The position numbers and the translations under genes are program-made. This document shows, piece by piece, positions 35,351 through 48,837 of a stretch of 64,000 bases of DNA. The notes below the pieces were generated by a model. The model was given only the letters and a program-made list of their open reading frames with translations. It was not told the DNA's origin and did not search any database. The number at the start of each line of letters is the position of its first letter. The stretch's first letter is position 1. The stretch comes from Artemia franciscana (lineage: Eukaryota; Arthropoda; Branchiopoda; Anostraca; Artemiidae): contig NW_027063627.1 of assembly GCF_032884065.1 (NCBI RefSeq), positions 1,249,980 to 1,313,979 on the forward strand, read 5' to 3'.

Positions 35351-36507
35351 CTTGTATTTTTATTTAATTTGATAGTTTAAATAAAATACATTTTCCGGTA
35401 TCGTGTTTGAACATTCTGACCAAACAACACATATTTTCAAGAATGAAAAATTGTCCACCAGAAATGCTCTGACCACCAATAATTATCTTCAGAAGGTTGA
35501 AAGCATAACTGTGTAAAATTACGATTAATATAACTTTAACTAATTATTTGTGATCCTGGCTATATTACTTTTCATTTGGGCTCAAAAAGAATTTACAGTA
35601 GGCTTAATGGCGTAAGATTTGAAACTAAATAGTGCCATCCTCATACCCGCCAGTTGACAAAAAAGATCTGATGAGGATTTTCCCGTATACTGAATTAACG
35701 TTTTTAGTTTTGGCTAGTTCTGGCCAGAAAAGTAATGCAATTTGCGGCAAAATCACTTGAACTGTTAAGAAAATTGTTTTTTTGTTTAAGAAATTTTCCA
35801 TGGGAATTTTCGACTGGGAAGTTTTCGTTTGGGGGGATTTTTAGTGATGCGTGGTGGGTGGGTTTGAGGGAATATTTTTTCGGGGGATTTTCTAGGGGGG
35901 GGATTTTTCGGAGAATAGGTCTAACACTATGGGTAGCTTTGTGCTGGAATTACCAAGAATCTCGAGCAGGCCGAATCATAGGCTCTAAAGATTTTTCTCT
36001 AAAGATGATCTTGACAATGCTCGATTTTGGTACCAAATTCATTAAATACACTATCCCTGAAGAGTTCTAGCTGGTGGAACTGGCAGTGCTAATGTTTGTA
36101 ATCAGGAGCCTGCTACTTAAAGCAGGAAAAGTAGAACAACAGAAGGAAAAGTAGCTTTTCCAACAGAAGGAAAAGTAGCATCATTATGCAAAAAAACAAC
36201 CCAGACACATGATTTCGTATCACAGCTAAATACATTGGCTTTTCCGATGGAGAGAAGGTCTTAGGACAAATAAGGTCTTAGGACATCTGTTTGGGAAGGC
36301 TTCTTCTACCCCAAAACAGCCAGAAAGCTTTCTACAGAATTCACCCTAGTTTTTTCATTGCTTGAACCATTTTTCCATGGTTAGCAATTTATGGATCAGT
36401 TATAACAAGAAATAAAAATATGAATTCATGCAATCGAGAAAATGATTCCCCCTAAGATTTAAACAATTTCCATTAATATTTGATTTTTTTTTCAAAAATA
36501 AAAAATG
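35351..36507. other. non-coding DNA with short G-rich tract
   Basis: The plus-strand ORF at 35735-36070 is mostly translated G-rich repeat and has no domain. A small direct repeat (ACAGAAGGAAAAGTAGC) occurs at about 36135-36180. Confidence 0.4.
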
Positions 36508-37800
36508 GTCAAACAGTTCGTGGTAACGAACGGCTCAATAGTAACCGGTATTTTATAAAACAGAATTTTTGATGCCAATAGATATATCAAAAGAATCAGG
36601 TTATTATGCTAACTCTAAGCATACAAGTTTCATTAAGTTTAGTTATGCTCATCAAATGCTAAGAGTCTACGAAAATTTGCCTGATTTCCGAAAAAAGGGG
36701 AGATACACCACCTAACAGTCATAGAAGCTTAAAGAAAATCACACCATCAGATTCAGCGTATAAGAGAAGCTTACTGTATAAGTTTCAAGCTCCTATCTGG
36801 AAAAAGGTGTTTATTTGTTTGTTTTTTGTTGTTTTTCCCAGATGTGATCGTATTGATTCAGTGGTCCATTATATCGGAAGAGAAATTAAACGGAAATTAA
36901 GACTTCTAGTGCCCTTCTTAAATGACCAAAATATTGGAGGGCAAATAGGCCTCCTCCGACGCTTTTTTTCAAAATCGTCCAATCAAAATTTTTGTGATAG
37001 CTGGTTTGTTGAGCATAGTTTAAAAGCCAAATAACTATGTCTTTGGAGATAACATGGCCCCCCACAGCTCCTGGGGAAAGGTTTTTAAGTTATAGAATTT
37101 GCCCATTGTTTATGTCTAGTATTTGTTATTGGGAAGTGTGCAAACATTTTTCGGGGGGAGGGGGATTTTCTTCTCGGGGTTTACCGCGGGGAGAATTTTT
37201 CATTGGGGAGGGAAGTTTCCAGGGGGTGAATTTTTCAGGGGAAGTTTTATACTGGGAAGTTAGCCAGAATTCCTATATGAAATTCTTCTTATTTCTTGCT
37301 TTCTCTTTGTTGACTCAATTTCATGCGTGGAGGTGTTAAGGATATCTATCCAGGGTAAATTTCCAACAGTATTAAAATATCTAGAGGGTAAATCTGTGGG
37401 GAGGAGGGGAATTTGCGTGCAGGGGAGCAGGATTTCCCGGTATTATTTAAAAAGATTAGAAAGCAAATTAAAAAAAAAATTTCAACTGAAAATAAGGAGC
37501 AAAATTTAAACTTAAAACGAACAGAAATCATTACGTATATGAGGGGGGTTGTCCCCTTATCAATAGCTCTATCTTTATTCTATAGTTTGAATTTTGTTCC
37601 AACTCTTTAAGAACAACTCGCGCAACACAAGCTCGTTTAAATTGAACAATAAAATGATTTTTTTTAAAGTACTAAAAATCTTTAGCGTAAAGAGCGAAGT
37701 GTTGAGGAGGAGACATACCCCCTCATATGCCTAATAACTTCTTTTTGCTTTGGTTTTTAATGTATCTCCTTACTTTCAGTTGAATTTTTTTTATTTAATA
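36508..37800 (-). mobile_element. two-hairpin element, single-hairpin copy, minus orientation
   Basis: Tip complement (GTCAAACAGTTCGTGGTAACG) at 36508-36530, internal region, G-rich segment (about 37140-37260), then a hairpin at 37482-37785. The hairpin has AACTGAAAATAAGGAGC and CTCCTTACTTTCAGTTG as outer arms. The spacer and second hairpin are missing. Confidence 0.78.
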
Positions 37801-38619
37801 TTAACAAGAGCTAAGGCAAAGCTATGCAAAATTGTCCTACATTTCAAAGCAAACTTCCTAGGTATTATCAAAATTTTTACTCTTGTATCGCACAAAATTT
37901 CCCTTTGAGAATTGATTTTTGGAAATTCTGTATTTTTTTTAGTATCTTATTTGTAATCAAATAAGTGATCTTATAATATTTTAACTATATATTTAATCTC
38001 ATGCGCAACTTTACATGGAATTTTGATTTAGGGACATTGATTAGTGCGATCTGACCTATGGATGGTGTGAGTGAAGGTGTAGTGGAATTTTTTAATTGTG
38101 CATCTAGGTGAATGAAACACAATATTTCAGCTAAACTCGATAGAAAGTAAAACTTCTTGTCGTAGCTGTCCTTTCCTTTGAACCGTCTATACAAAATCCC
38201 TCATTAGCTTAGGATCGGCGCGGTGGGGGGGGGGTAGATCCCTAAGTTTTTTGTCAGAAATATTACCAGAAGTGATCATCAAATCTTGGACAAATCCATT
38301 GTAAGAAGTAGTGTCTTTGTTATGCCTCTTGGTCACTAGAACACCCAACCTCTTTGGGAAGTAGATAAGGTGAACGTTTCTAAATACTTGCTATAATGAA
38401 ATCCCATAAATGAAGTCGTTGGATCTCATATAAACTTGATGAAAAATAAGATCAAGTGTTCTGGTTGGACTTGGTAGTATGGAGATCCGTACCTGATACA
38501 AACTCTGTGAGGTAAGGAGTTGAGTCCATAAACTATAGCTGTATCGGAACGTAGTTGGACATCAACCAAACATTTCGGAGGGTTAAGATTTATTGTTTTA
38601 GTTATGTATTTTGCAAACC
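37801..38619. other. non-coding DNA
   Basis: No supported gene. A G-run occurs at about 38223-38233. Confidence 0.35.
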
Positions 38620-39530
38620 TAGACTCGAAAGTGATCTTAATGAATTTCACACGATCAGGTTCAAAATATTGGAAAACCCCACTGAAGAGGTTTCAAGCTC
38701 TTATATGCTAAAATGTGAAAGCTTGCATTTTTTGCCAGAAGAAAGATCACGGATGCGTGTTTATTTGTTGTTTTTTTATGTTTTTCACAGGGGAGTCGTA
38801 TGGAACCAATGATCCTAGAAGATCGTGAGAGGATTCATTATATATGAAATCAAAAGTTCTAACGTCCTTTTTAAGTGACCAAAAACACCAGAGGGCAGCT
38901 AATCTCCCTTACACACCTCTTTTTCTCTAAAGTAGTCCGATAAAAATTTCGAGATAGGTATTTTGTTCAGCCTAGTTGAAAGGTCCAATAAATATGCCTT
39001 TGGGGATAATATGACCCCCACGGACCATGAAGAAAAGGCTATAAGTTACAAAATTTATCCATTGTTTTCATATTATATTTATCAGCCAAGAAGGAATTCT
39101 CCAGAGGGAATTTTAAGGGGGGTGGGCATTTTACGTGGGAGGAACTTTCCATGGAAGTTGCCCGTGAGGGCAAGGAGTTTCCATGAAGGGGAAGCCTAAT
39201 TTACAGACATTATCTGAAAAATGGTCAGAAATTAAATTAAAAAAAACATCTACTGAAAGTAAGGAGCAACATTAAAACTCAAAACGTACATAAATTATTT
39301 TGTATATGAAGGGGTTTCCCCATCCTCAATACCTTGCTCTTTACGTTAAAGTTTGAAAGTTTATCCCATTTTCTTAAGAATGACTTCTGAAACACAAGGG
39401 GTGATTTAATTAGAATAGAAATTTCCGTTTTAAGTGCTAAAAAACTTTAGCGTGAAGAGCAATTTAAATCATTTCTTTTCGTTTTGCTTTTTCATGTTGC
39501 TCCTTACTCTAAGTTGAAAAACTTTTTTCT
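38620..39530 (-). mobile_element. two-hairpin element, tip-less copy, minus orientation
   Basis: Starts within the internal region (TTTCACACGATCAGGTTCA), contains GATGCGTGTTTATTTG and the core (AGAGGGCAGCTAATCTCCC), and ends in a hairpin at 39249-39517. The palindromic tip is absent. Confidence 0.68.
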
Positions 39531-40909
39531 CTTATATTTAATCTTGTTCAAAGAGCCGCAAGGCCCCTTAGGTCTTCGTCAACTTCGGTAATTTTTTAGA
39601 AATGTTAACTATACGGCCCTATAATTAACTTTCAGCAAAGATTGAAAGTACTTAAGCAGGAATTAAGATCATTGACCTTATGTAAAAATATCAGCAAGAA
39701 GAGCTTAGTCGGGTTTTTCTGAAAAAATCGCTACTTTTCTAAAAATCATGCCCTCTCTCCTGCTGTATTACAATCCTGTTTGGTCCAAAAAGGCAGCTTT
39801 AGCACTCTACGTTTAGGGAAGGGTTTGACGTATAGCTGCTCAAGTTATAAACGTTTCAAACCATACTTTTAATCTCAACTTAATCATTATAATACATAAG
39901 TCAAATATTTGTTTTTTACAAAAATTCAAAATATGCTTGTCTTATACATGTTTACCACCCAAAAGACAATTAAATAAGAAAGATTTTCAAAGCAATCTCC
40001 ATATTTGTGTGATATTTTCCTCTGCAAGTTATTTACATTGATGACTCCAGTTAGCCATGTATTCAGAAGGAATAACAAATTTTATATTTTTCTACTTACT
40101 AAAAAAAAAACAGAATTAAAAAAAATAACCAAAAAATATATGTTTCTCTTAATTTTAGCCGGAAAGATTTGAAATAAAGAAAATAATTGGTTCGAATACA
40201 TTCTCGGGTTCTACATCTTAGCTTGTGTGGATAAGAGGTTACGTAAATGTCTGGAAGGAACTTTATAAAAAAAAAGAAAGAGAAACTAACCCTATATGGT
40301 ATGCACCATTTATTTGGGCATCGTCTAATCTGTTAAAATAATGAAAACCCCATCTTTTTCATTTATACCATGTTCATAGCTCTTTTTATGGGAAATTGTT
40401 TGTATATACACTCCAATTCTGTTTCACTGCCAAGTTAAGTAGATGCAACTAGAATAATAACAACCGTTGGACTGTTTCAAAACATTAATACCAGCTGAAA
40501 AAGACACACCATCTTAACATATCCAAAAGACAAACAGTTTAATGCAACATTTCTCAATAGCTGTTTGGAAACAAACTGTGGCCAAAACCAAATCGCATGG
40601 ACACAGTTCAACTCTTCTCGGTCTCTTGGATGTTCATTTGGAATTAAATAAAGATATATTTGTAAATAACAGAGTAAAACAGGTCATGATTAATGTATTT
40701 AATATGGTCATAATACGCTTGAACAGATGACACTGCTGGTAAGAAAGGATCACTAATGAGTGTATAATATTTAAATAATAATAAAAATAAATAAGAACAG
40801 AAGAGTGAAGTAATAAATTGAAAATATCTTGGTGGCTGGCCTATATAGCGATTAGTGAAAATACAAAAAAAGAAGAATACGGCATTGGACATTACATTCC
40901 CTACCGTTA
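39531..40909. other. AT-rich non-coding DNA
   Basis: No gene recognised. Short ORFs (for example 40542-40730) have no splice or domain support. Confidence 0.35.
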
Positions 40910-41094
40910 GTGCTGATCTCCGTTTCTTGGCCCTTAAGTCAGAGCTGGGGGGGCTGGGGGCCAACCATCTTATGCTTTTGCACACTCTTCCTGTTTACCT
41001 TCACAGGTACCCAATCAGAGCTGGGTCAACTCTGGATAAGCTTAGAGAGTCACGCCAGTGGCCTCCGTCCCAAACCAAATAATTGGGTACACTA
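40910..41094 (-). repeat. SINE body fragment, minus strand
   Basis: On the minus strand it matches the body of the 263-562 SINE (GTTTGGGACGGAGGCCAC, CCAGAGTTGACCCAGCTCTG) without the A/B-box head. It abuts the first (TA)n tract. Confidence 0.65.
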
Positions 41095-41096
41095 GG

Positions 41097-41335
<239 letters not shown>

Positions 41336-41582
41336 TATAACATTCCCCCCGTTTTGCCTACAAGTCCAGTGAACATTGTACAACCTGGACCTTCATGTAA
41401 ACCTGCACCAATAAAGGCAGCTAAAAAGAAGGACATTGGCAAATTGTCTGGTAGTTTGCCAATGCCCATAATGCTTTAATAATCAAATGTCTTTGAAAAG
41501 ACTTTTCTAGAAGAAACAGCAAATTGTCTCAAATTATCTGCGGTTATCAAATTATAGAAGACAAGCGACAACGAAAATAATG

Positions 41583-41706
41583 TAAGGTTAGGTTTGATTA
41601 GGTTAGATTAGGTTAAATTTGGCTATAAGTTTCAAAAACAGGGTAAAAGCCAAAGCTAAGCTAACCCTATCTCGCCTAACCAAACCTGATCTAACCGAAC
41701 CTAACC
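41583..41706. repeat. inverted block of TTAGG-like telomeric motifs
   Basis: AAGGTTAGGTTTGATTAGG and following on the left face the complement of AACCAAACCTGATCTAACCG and AACCTAACCT on the right, with a ~35-bp centre. The motifs are interspersed variants of TTAGG, the arthropod telomere unit, not a pure array. Confidence 0.55.
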
Positions 41707-41821
41707 TGGCATCATCAAACCTTGCATTAAATTGAAAAAAAGTCGACTGGCAATACTGACTAAATCCAAGGAGAAAAAAAAAGTTATTTCGGACGTTCAC
41801 CGGTGAATGTCAGCATTAACC

Positions 41822-42245
<424 letters not shown>

Positions 42246-42660
42246 ATCAAATTGCCTATCAGCTGAAGAATAATTTTGGTAGAAAAATAGCGGATAAATG
42301 ACATAGAAAATAACTGATAGACAAATTATTTTTTGATACAACGCAAATTCTCTAATTCTTCCTTAGAGTAATCTTTTCATCTTGAAATTGAGATTCCTTA
42401 GGTACAAACAGTGGAGCGGAGATTAAAGCTAACATTCTATATCTATTTTTGGCTCTCTGTTCCCATGTAAAGGGCTATTTAGGTTGACTTCGCTCTTCGT
42501 AGTAATAGTATTTCACTCAAGTCAGTTTTTTAGAATCACTGCAGATAATCAGTCAAGGAAAATTAGATCCAACATGCATACTAGCCATTAGATACAACAG
42601 TAAGCATCCTAAGGGCAAAGTAACAAATGAAGATACTAAACTGAAAAGATTGGACGTTAC

Positions 42661-42750
42661 CTGAGCCACCTTTTCTCCCATCTTGTTTTGTGCTGGAAGT
42701 GGCGCCTGAAATAGCTTGGCAGAAGCAGAGGTATTGTCAGCCAGTGACAT
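42661..42750 (-). CDS. candidate 90-bp internal exon, unidentified host gene
   Basis: Bounded on the minus strand by CCATAATTTTAG (acceptor) and GGTGGCTCAG then GTAACG (donor). It is 30 codons, phase 0 at both ends: MSLADNTSASAKLFQAP, then LPAQNKMGEKVAQ. The next exon candidate upstream on this strand (43580-43701) also ends on a whole codon, so the two would join in frame. Composition is more balanced than the flanks, and the sequence is single-copy here. The leading Met could be a start, but it follows an acceptor directly, so an internal exon is more likely. Protein not recognised. Confidence 0.52.
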
Positions 42751-43579
42751 CTAAAATTATGGAACGCATTATATTTTTGGCCACCATTATTGTATTGAAT
42801 TATGCAAAGAAACAGATTTTGAAAAGAAAATTTATTTTGAATTTATATTCCCCTTCCTCTCTACACTCTATTTGAAGGCATTTCCCATTAATTTAAAGCT
42901 GGTTTCATCCAAATATGAGGTTTGCGGAAGGATAACTGAACCTTTGTATTTTTATACCCAGCTTCTGATTGAAGACAAAAGAAATGTATTTTATGATATC
43001 TAGAAGATTTGTCGAGATTGGAGTATTATTATTATTATTCGGTGGGTGGACTAGCTAAACCGAGTAGACGCTCAGCAGTGTGGAGTGTGACTCATTTTTG
43101 GGGTCTTTTTTTAGACCTTGTTAATGAAAAAAGAGCCTACAGAAAGAAAATTTTATGAGTACATCGGTTGTTTTCTATAGTGAACCAAAAGTATAAATTT
43201 GGTAGTAGCACCTACCTATAATATAGTTTCTAAGTTATTTTCCCGCCCTTTGTAGTCTAATTTTTCAGTATAATGGATCAAGAATAATAAAAATAAATAA
43301 AAGAAGAGAACTTGAAACAACTTCAATACGAGTTTCGAAGAATAATTTGGAAAGCTTTTCTTTAAAACTTTCGCAAAGTGAAGCATTTTCTTCATTGAAA
43401 ATCTTCCCCTGAATCACCTTCAGATGCTCTCCAATGTGTTAACATAAATTTCCACATAATGCACTACTACTTTCATATCTCTAAAAAATAGGGAACTTAT
43501 ATAAGCTATGTAAAACGCTAAAGTTTGGGGAAAATAATTGCTTATGAATATCAAAAGAAAAAAAGACGGCTCAAATTAC
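42751..43579. other. presumed intron between two exon candidates
   Basis: AT-rich. A short (TTA)n run occurs near 43024-43040. No gene or repeat is clearly seen. Confidence 0.35.
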
Positions 43580-43701
43580 CTTGTATCTTTCTGTAGCAAC
43601 TGATAGGGAGGGTGATTTCCGGCGATCGCCAGCTAGAGTCCTGTATCTTGAGAGATCTGAATCCGAACATGCATTTGGAGCTAATTTATCTCCTTTCCCG
43701 T
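43580..43701 (-). CDS. candidate 122-bp internal exon, unidentified host gene
   Basis: On the minus strand, acceptor TTCATTTTTTTAG precedes ACGGGAAAGG, and donor AGATACAAG is followed by GTAATTTG. It is open in the frame xAC-GKGDKLAPNACSDSDLSRYR, then TLAGDRRKSPSLSVATERYK. It starts with two bases of a split codon and ends on a whole codon. The peptide is serine- and basic-rich, and RRKSPS resembles a phosphorylation-type site. It is single-copy in the window, in unique sequence. I do not recognise the family. Most likely it is upstream of exon 42661-42750 in the same gene. Confidence 0.58.
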
Positions 43702-44090
43702 CTAAAAAAATGAATTGGATGTGAAACCGGAAAAATGAAAAGCGTAGTATATCTGGCAGATAAAGGAACATAATTTAGCAATAAGAAAAAAAAATCTAAT
43801 ATAAATGTGTGGATATAAAAGTCTAAGACGATAGCATTTAAATATTTCGTGTTGTTATTTATTAAATTATATTATTATATTCGCTGAAATATTTATAATA
43901 TTCGAAATATTATTTATTATGTTATGATAATATATTATATTATTGTTATTTACTATATTCTTTAATATTTAACGTTTAACGTTTAACATTTTTTTTTATG
44001 CCTAGACAAAATGTTAAATATAGGAGTGACGACAATCATTTAGTTCGAGTAGTGCTAAATATTATCATTATTATTACCGTTGGTGGTAAT
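43702..44090. other. very AT-rich low-complexity DNA
   Basis: Long TATTA/AATAT runs (43850-43990). A short direct repeat, TTTAACGTTTAACG, lies near 43970-43985. No gene. Confidence 0.5.
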
Positions 44091-44094
44091 ACCA

Positions 44095-44540
44095 AACAGT
44101 TCATGGAAATGAATTATAATCAATCCCGTATGAACAATAACCAAAACTCCAAAAAAATTTTTTTTTAAATATTTACTGATAAAAACATTTTGAAAAAAAA
44201 TCCAATAATCTACTTCTTAACAGGTTAAATTTCTGTCTGAAATATTCAACAAGGTGGTAGGCTACACCTTTTGGGAGTATATAACCATCTTTCTAAAGTT
44301 GCTTAAGTTGTCTAATTTGAAAATTCATGAGGATCATTATTGAAAAAAGGAGAAAACCCCCCATAAAGGGAGGAAATTTTGGTAAAAATTAAACTATCTT
44401 ATTTAGCTTTTCAGAAAACTCTGTGACAGAATTTTCAAGTCACTATCTGCGAAACTTAGTATTTTTCCCCCAAGACAGCTGATCTCAGACATGTGTTTAT
44501 TTGTTTGCTTCTTTTAAGGCCTAGCCAAAGTTCAAGAATT
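44095..44540 (-). repeat. degenerate two-hairpin element remnant
   Basis: CAAACAGTTCATGGAAATG near 44096 resembles the tip, and ATGTGTTTATTTGTTT near 44494 the interior. Much of the rest is diverged. Confidence 0.4.
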
Positions 44541-45500
44541 TAACCCCCTAATCAATTCTTTTTCTTAAGTGGCAACTCGGTCAAATATAAAGGTATCAGT
44601 TTTCTTCGTCGCTTCAACTAAACAAACATAAGAAGGTTGAACTTAAGGGGTTTCTCACTCAAAATTACGATTTCAAAATTACGTGCTGGTTATCCTTAGC
44701 AATTCTTCTTGTAATTATTTATAAAATATAATTTTTATATGTTTTTATTAACCGGCAGTTTGATGTCTGCACACTATTTATTTTCTAGACTCTGTTTAAA
44801 CAGGTTTCAAATAACTAATACTTGACTGAATCGCTCCTGAACAATCTGAGTGGTTAATCCCTTGGTGTAATTTATGCATTCTCACACGCTGCGATTACAG
44901 CTGGATCTAGTCTTTTGAGGGAAATTTCTTACTTCGGAACACAAATATGTAAAGTATTTGAAGGTACTGCAGCCAGGAAGTATATATTATAGAAATAGGT
45001 TTCTGATTGTTGAATAGAAAATTTTTTGCTCTATTTTTTGATACCCACAACAGTAGTGTCAAGTATAGGAATCTAGAATACAAACCCGAAACGGGTTTTA
45101 TAATTATTTTGGAATTATAAAAAAAGTAATCGTCGGTTTTAAGATTTTATTAGGTCAAAATATTCATCAGATTTTTTTATTTCTATTGATATAAAAACCG
45201 CCGAAATCACTAATTCAGGAACATCAGGCAAACTCCAAATTTTTAACATGGGAGGTATAGGAAGATTCCTTGAGAGTGCGTCCTGCCTTAATTCTCCTGA
45301 CTGATGATGATCTCTAACCAGTGGCTCTAGAATATAATGGGAGGGCTCGGGCTAAAAAAATTTGAAAGTTCTCATATTAGTGTCTGCAATTTTGTTGGCA
45401 CAGAACAACGATTTTTTCCTAGAGAGGACAAAATTGCTATCAAGTAAACAATCCTAGATAGCCAACCGATTAGTGTCAAAGAGCTCTCAGCTTACCCTGC
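44541..45500. other. AT-rich non-coding DNA
   Basis: No gene or clear repeat seen. Confidence 0.35.
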
Positions 45501-48310
45501 CAGATTCGGAAGCCATATATGTCGTTCCATTCGTCTTTAAAAATTTCAAAGGGGACTCATTAAATTGGAAATCGGCTCTAGTGCCCTTTCTAAGGGTCAA
45601 AAGTGATCGGAGGGCAACTACTCCCGCCTCCCTTTTCACCAAAATACATCAAATAAAAATTTTGAGACAGCCATTTTGTTAGAAAATAGTTAAAAGGTCA
45701 TATAATAAAAACCCACCATACCCCCACACTCCTTTTTTTTCAAATCCATCCAATAAAAATTTTGAGACGGCCATTTTGATGAAAAATAGTTCAAACATAG
45801 CATTATAAAAACTCTGAGGTCGAGACAAACCTCCGGGGCCTGGGAGAAAGTGTTTTTAGTTATGCGCCGAGGGCTTATAAGGTTTTTATGTAAGGGAGGT
45901 CGTATAAACTTCAGAGGTGGCTCATTTAATTGGAAATTGAAAGTTCTAGTTACCTTTTTATGAATCAAATTGGGATCGGAGGACATCTCTGATCCATTGA
46001 AATAGTCCGACGGTAAGAAAATAAAAACTTTGGGGTCAACATACCTCCCCCCAAGCCCGGATTATAAATCATACCCTTGAGGCATATAAAGTTCTTATGG
46101 AAGAAGTGGTCATATAAAGCTTGGATGGGACTCTAATGATTAGAAATTGAAAGTTTAAATTTCCTTTTTAAGAGTCAAAAGTGGTCGGATGGAAACTAGC
46201 CCCCCTCCCTTTGCCAAGCCTCTATTCCCCAAATGCGCCCGATAGAATTATATATGTAGCCATTTTGTTCAAAATCATACCACAAAGACTACATGTGTTA
46301 CACAGCCCACCAGAACCTGAAAGTTCTTGTGGGGGGGGAGAATCCTAAAGAGAATATTTTACTATTGTAAATTATGCCCCTGCGGCATATAAGGTTTTTA
46401 TCGAAGGAATTGCCGCATAAACTTTGGAGGGGGCTCATTTAATTGTAAATCTAAATTTCTAGTGTCCTTTTTCGGAAATTTAAATCTTATCAAAATTGTA
46501 AGATATCTATTTTGTTAAAAATAATTTAAAGATCAAATAGCAAAACAAAAGGAGTCAATACAACCCCCAGATCCTTGGGAAACGTTGTAAGTTATGCCTC
46601 GGGGACAGAAAAGGTTTTATGTAAGGGATGGTTGTAAACCATCAGAGGTGGCTCATTTGATTTTTAAACTGAATATTTTCTATTCACCCTTCTAAGAGCC
46701 GTCAAAAGCAATCGGCGGGCATATACCCCCCCACCCTCGTTTCCCCAAAACACATCCGATAAAAATTTTGATATAGCCATTTTGTTTTACATAGTCTTTG
46801 AAATAGTCCAACAATAAATTAACTAAAACTTTGGGATCAACATACCACTCTCACAAGAGCGCGGGGGAGTTAAGGGTTTAAACTTTTTCCCCGATGGTAT
46901 ATAAGGTATTATGGAAGAGGTGGTCACAGAAACTTCGGAGGGGACTCAAACGAGTAGAAATTGAGAGTTTCAGTACCTTTTGTCATTATTCAATAGTGAT
47001 CCGATGGCAACTAGCCCTTCCCCCAAACCTCTTTTCCCCAAACGTGTCCGGTATAGATAGCAAAAACACCAACTCGGACATAACCCCCGAGGCCCAGGGG
47101 TAGGTGTTGTAAGTTATGCCCTTGGGATATATATAGTTTTTATGGAAGGGCTGCTCGTATAAACTTCAGAAGGGGTTAGTTTGATTGGAAACTGAAAAAT
47201 TTAGTTCAATTTTTGGAAGTCAAAAGAGATCAGAGGTAAACTAAGCCAAGCTAAGTAAACTCGGCCAAGAATCATATAACGAAAACACCAGGAAAAATAT
47301 ATCCCCCCAGAACCGGAGGGCAAGTGCTATAAGCTATACCCCCAGGACATATAAGTTTTTATAGAAGGGATGGTAGTATGAACTTCAGTGGGGGTCATTC
47401 GATTGTAAATCGGAATTTCTAATTCCACTTTAAAGAGGCAAAAGTGATCAAAGGGCAAATAGCCCCCTCCCCTCAAGACCCTATTTTCCCCAAATGCATC
47501 CAACCAAAATCTCGAGACAGCCATTTTCTTGAAAATAGTTTCAAGATAAAATAACAAAAACTTCAGGGTTGAAACGACATCCAAGAGCCTGTGGGCAAGT
47601 GTTGTAAGTTCTGCAACGGGGGCATACAAGGTTATTTTGTAATGAGCAGTCGTATAAACTTCAGAGGTGGCTCAATTGATTGGAAATTGAAAGTTTTTGT
47701 TATCTTTTTTAAGATTCAAAAGTGAATTGAGGGTATATGCCCCACCTCCCCTCAAACACGCGCTTTTTTCCCCAAACGCATTCAATGGAAATTTTGAGAT
47801 AGCCAATTTTTGAATAGACGAAACAATCAGATAACAAAAATCCCCAAAAATCCAAAAAATCCTTCCTTACCCCAAATCAATACAATCAAATTTTCAAGAT
47901 AGGTATTTGGTTAAAATTAGTCAAGAGATTGGATAACCAGAACTCATGGGTCAACGCAAGCCCCCAGAGCCCTATGTCCAGTATTGTATGATATGTCTGG
48001 GGGGCATATAAAGTTCTAACGCTAGGGTTTTGAAAACAGTTCAAAAATCAGATAAATCAAACCCCATCCCCTCTAAACAAAACTTATGAACGATATTATT
48101 TTCAAAAACTTAAGCGACCTGACCCCTGGCCTTCTCTGTATTGCCCGACACCCGGCAAAAAACAACTTGTTAAAGATATTTTATTCCAAAATCCCTGTCA
48201 ACTCACCCCTGGCCCTCCATGGCCGACCCTCCAAAAATATCGTATCAACAATATCGTATTCCAAAACTTATAGGAGCTGACCCCTGGTCCTCCCTATCTC
48301 GATACCCTCC
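45500..48310 (-). repeat. satellite array, reverse orientation, more diverged
   Basis: The same family as 14183-17600, inverted. The landmark CGTATAAACTTCAGAGGTGG, or variants, recurs near 45560, 45905, 46110, 46410, 46630, 46925, 47155, 47375 and 47650, with spacings of about 190-345 bp. AATTTTGAGACAGCCATTTTG and CATATAAGGTTTTTAT are shared. Monomers are more decayed than in the first array, and trail off near 48300. ORFs inside are incidental. Confidence 0.85.
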
Positions 48311-48835
48311 CTAACACTAAAACATCATCAATGATAAATCGTGGTTCACTACAAACAAGAGCATGTTTACGGCCGGTTTCCCTAACGGTAAAAGCATTAG
48401 ATGTACTGTATATTTGGCACTTTACAAAAACAAATTTTATCAAAATTATTTTCTTTAGTATTTGTTACAATATTGAAAATGAAATGAAAATTGCATGAAT
48501 TCAGACCAGGATCTATCAATAGACCCACTAGGCCCTGCGGCTTTCACTATTCCCGAGGTTTTGCGGATTTCCTCGAAAACCTTACAAAAAGGAGCGGCAA
48601 AACACTTTAGCCTACAAGCGTCAAAGTTATAAATCCGACCATTGGTGAAACAAAATCTTGAGCTGGTGAGCTTTCAGCAATTAATATAATTATATATCAA
48701 ATAGTCAGTTTAATTTTTTTAGTTCTTGTCAAAACTGTTAATTTATTTTGGAATTAAAATTATTTTGAAATAAGGAATTTTGAAAAACTTGAAACTTTGG
48801 CAATCAAAAACGAAAAGAAATTAATGAATTTTTTT
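48311..48835. other. AT-rich non-coding DNA
   Basis: Nothing recognised. Confidence 0.35.
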
Positions 48836-48837
48836 TC

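Noticed and set aside
35735..36070. 111-codon plus-strand ORF rich in Gly, Phe and Trp
   Set aside because: It translates G-rich repeat sequence, with no domain, no splice sites and no start context.
41340..41475. Coding-like frames on both strands between SINE/TA tract and 41475
   Set aside because: A plus frame ending PMPIML and a minus frame with GAGLHEGPGCTMF overlap; splice phases did not give a consistent exon, so neither is annotated.
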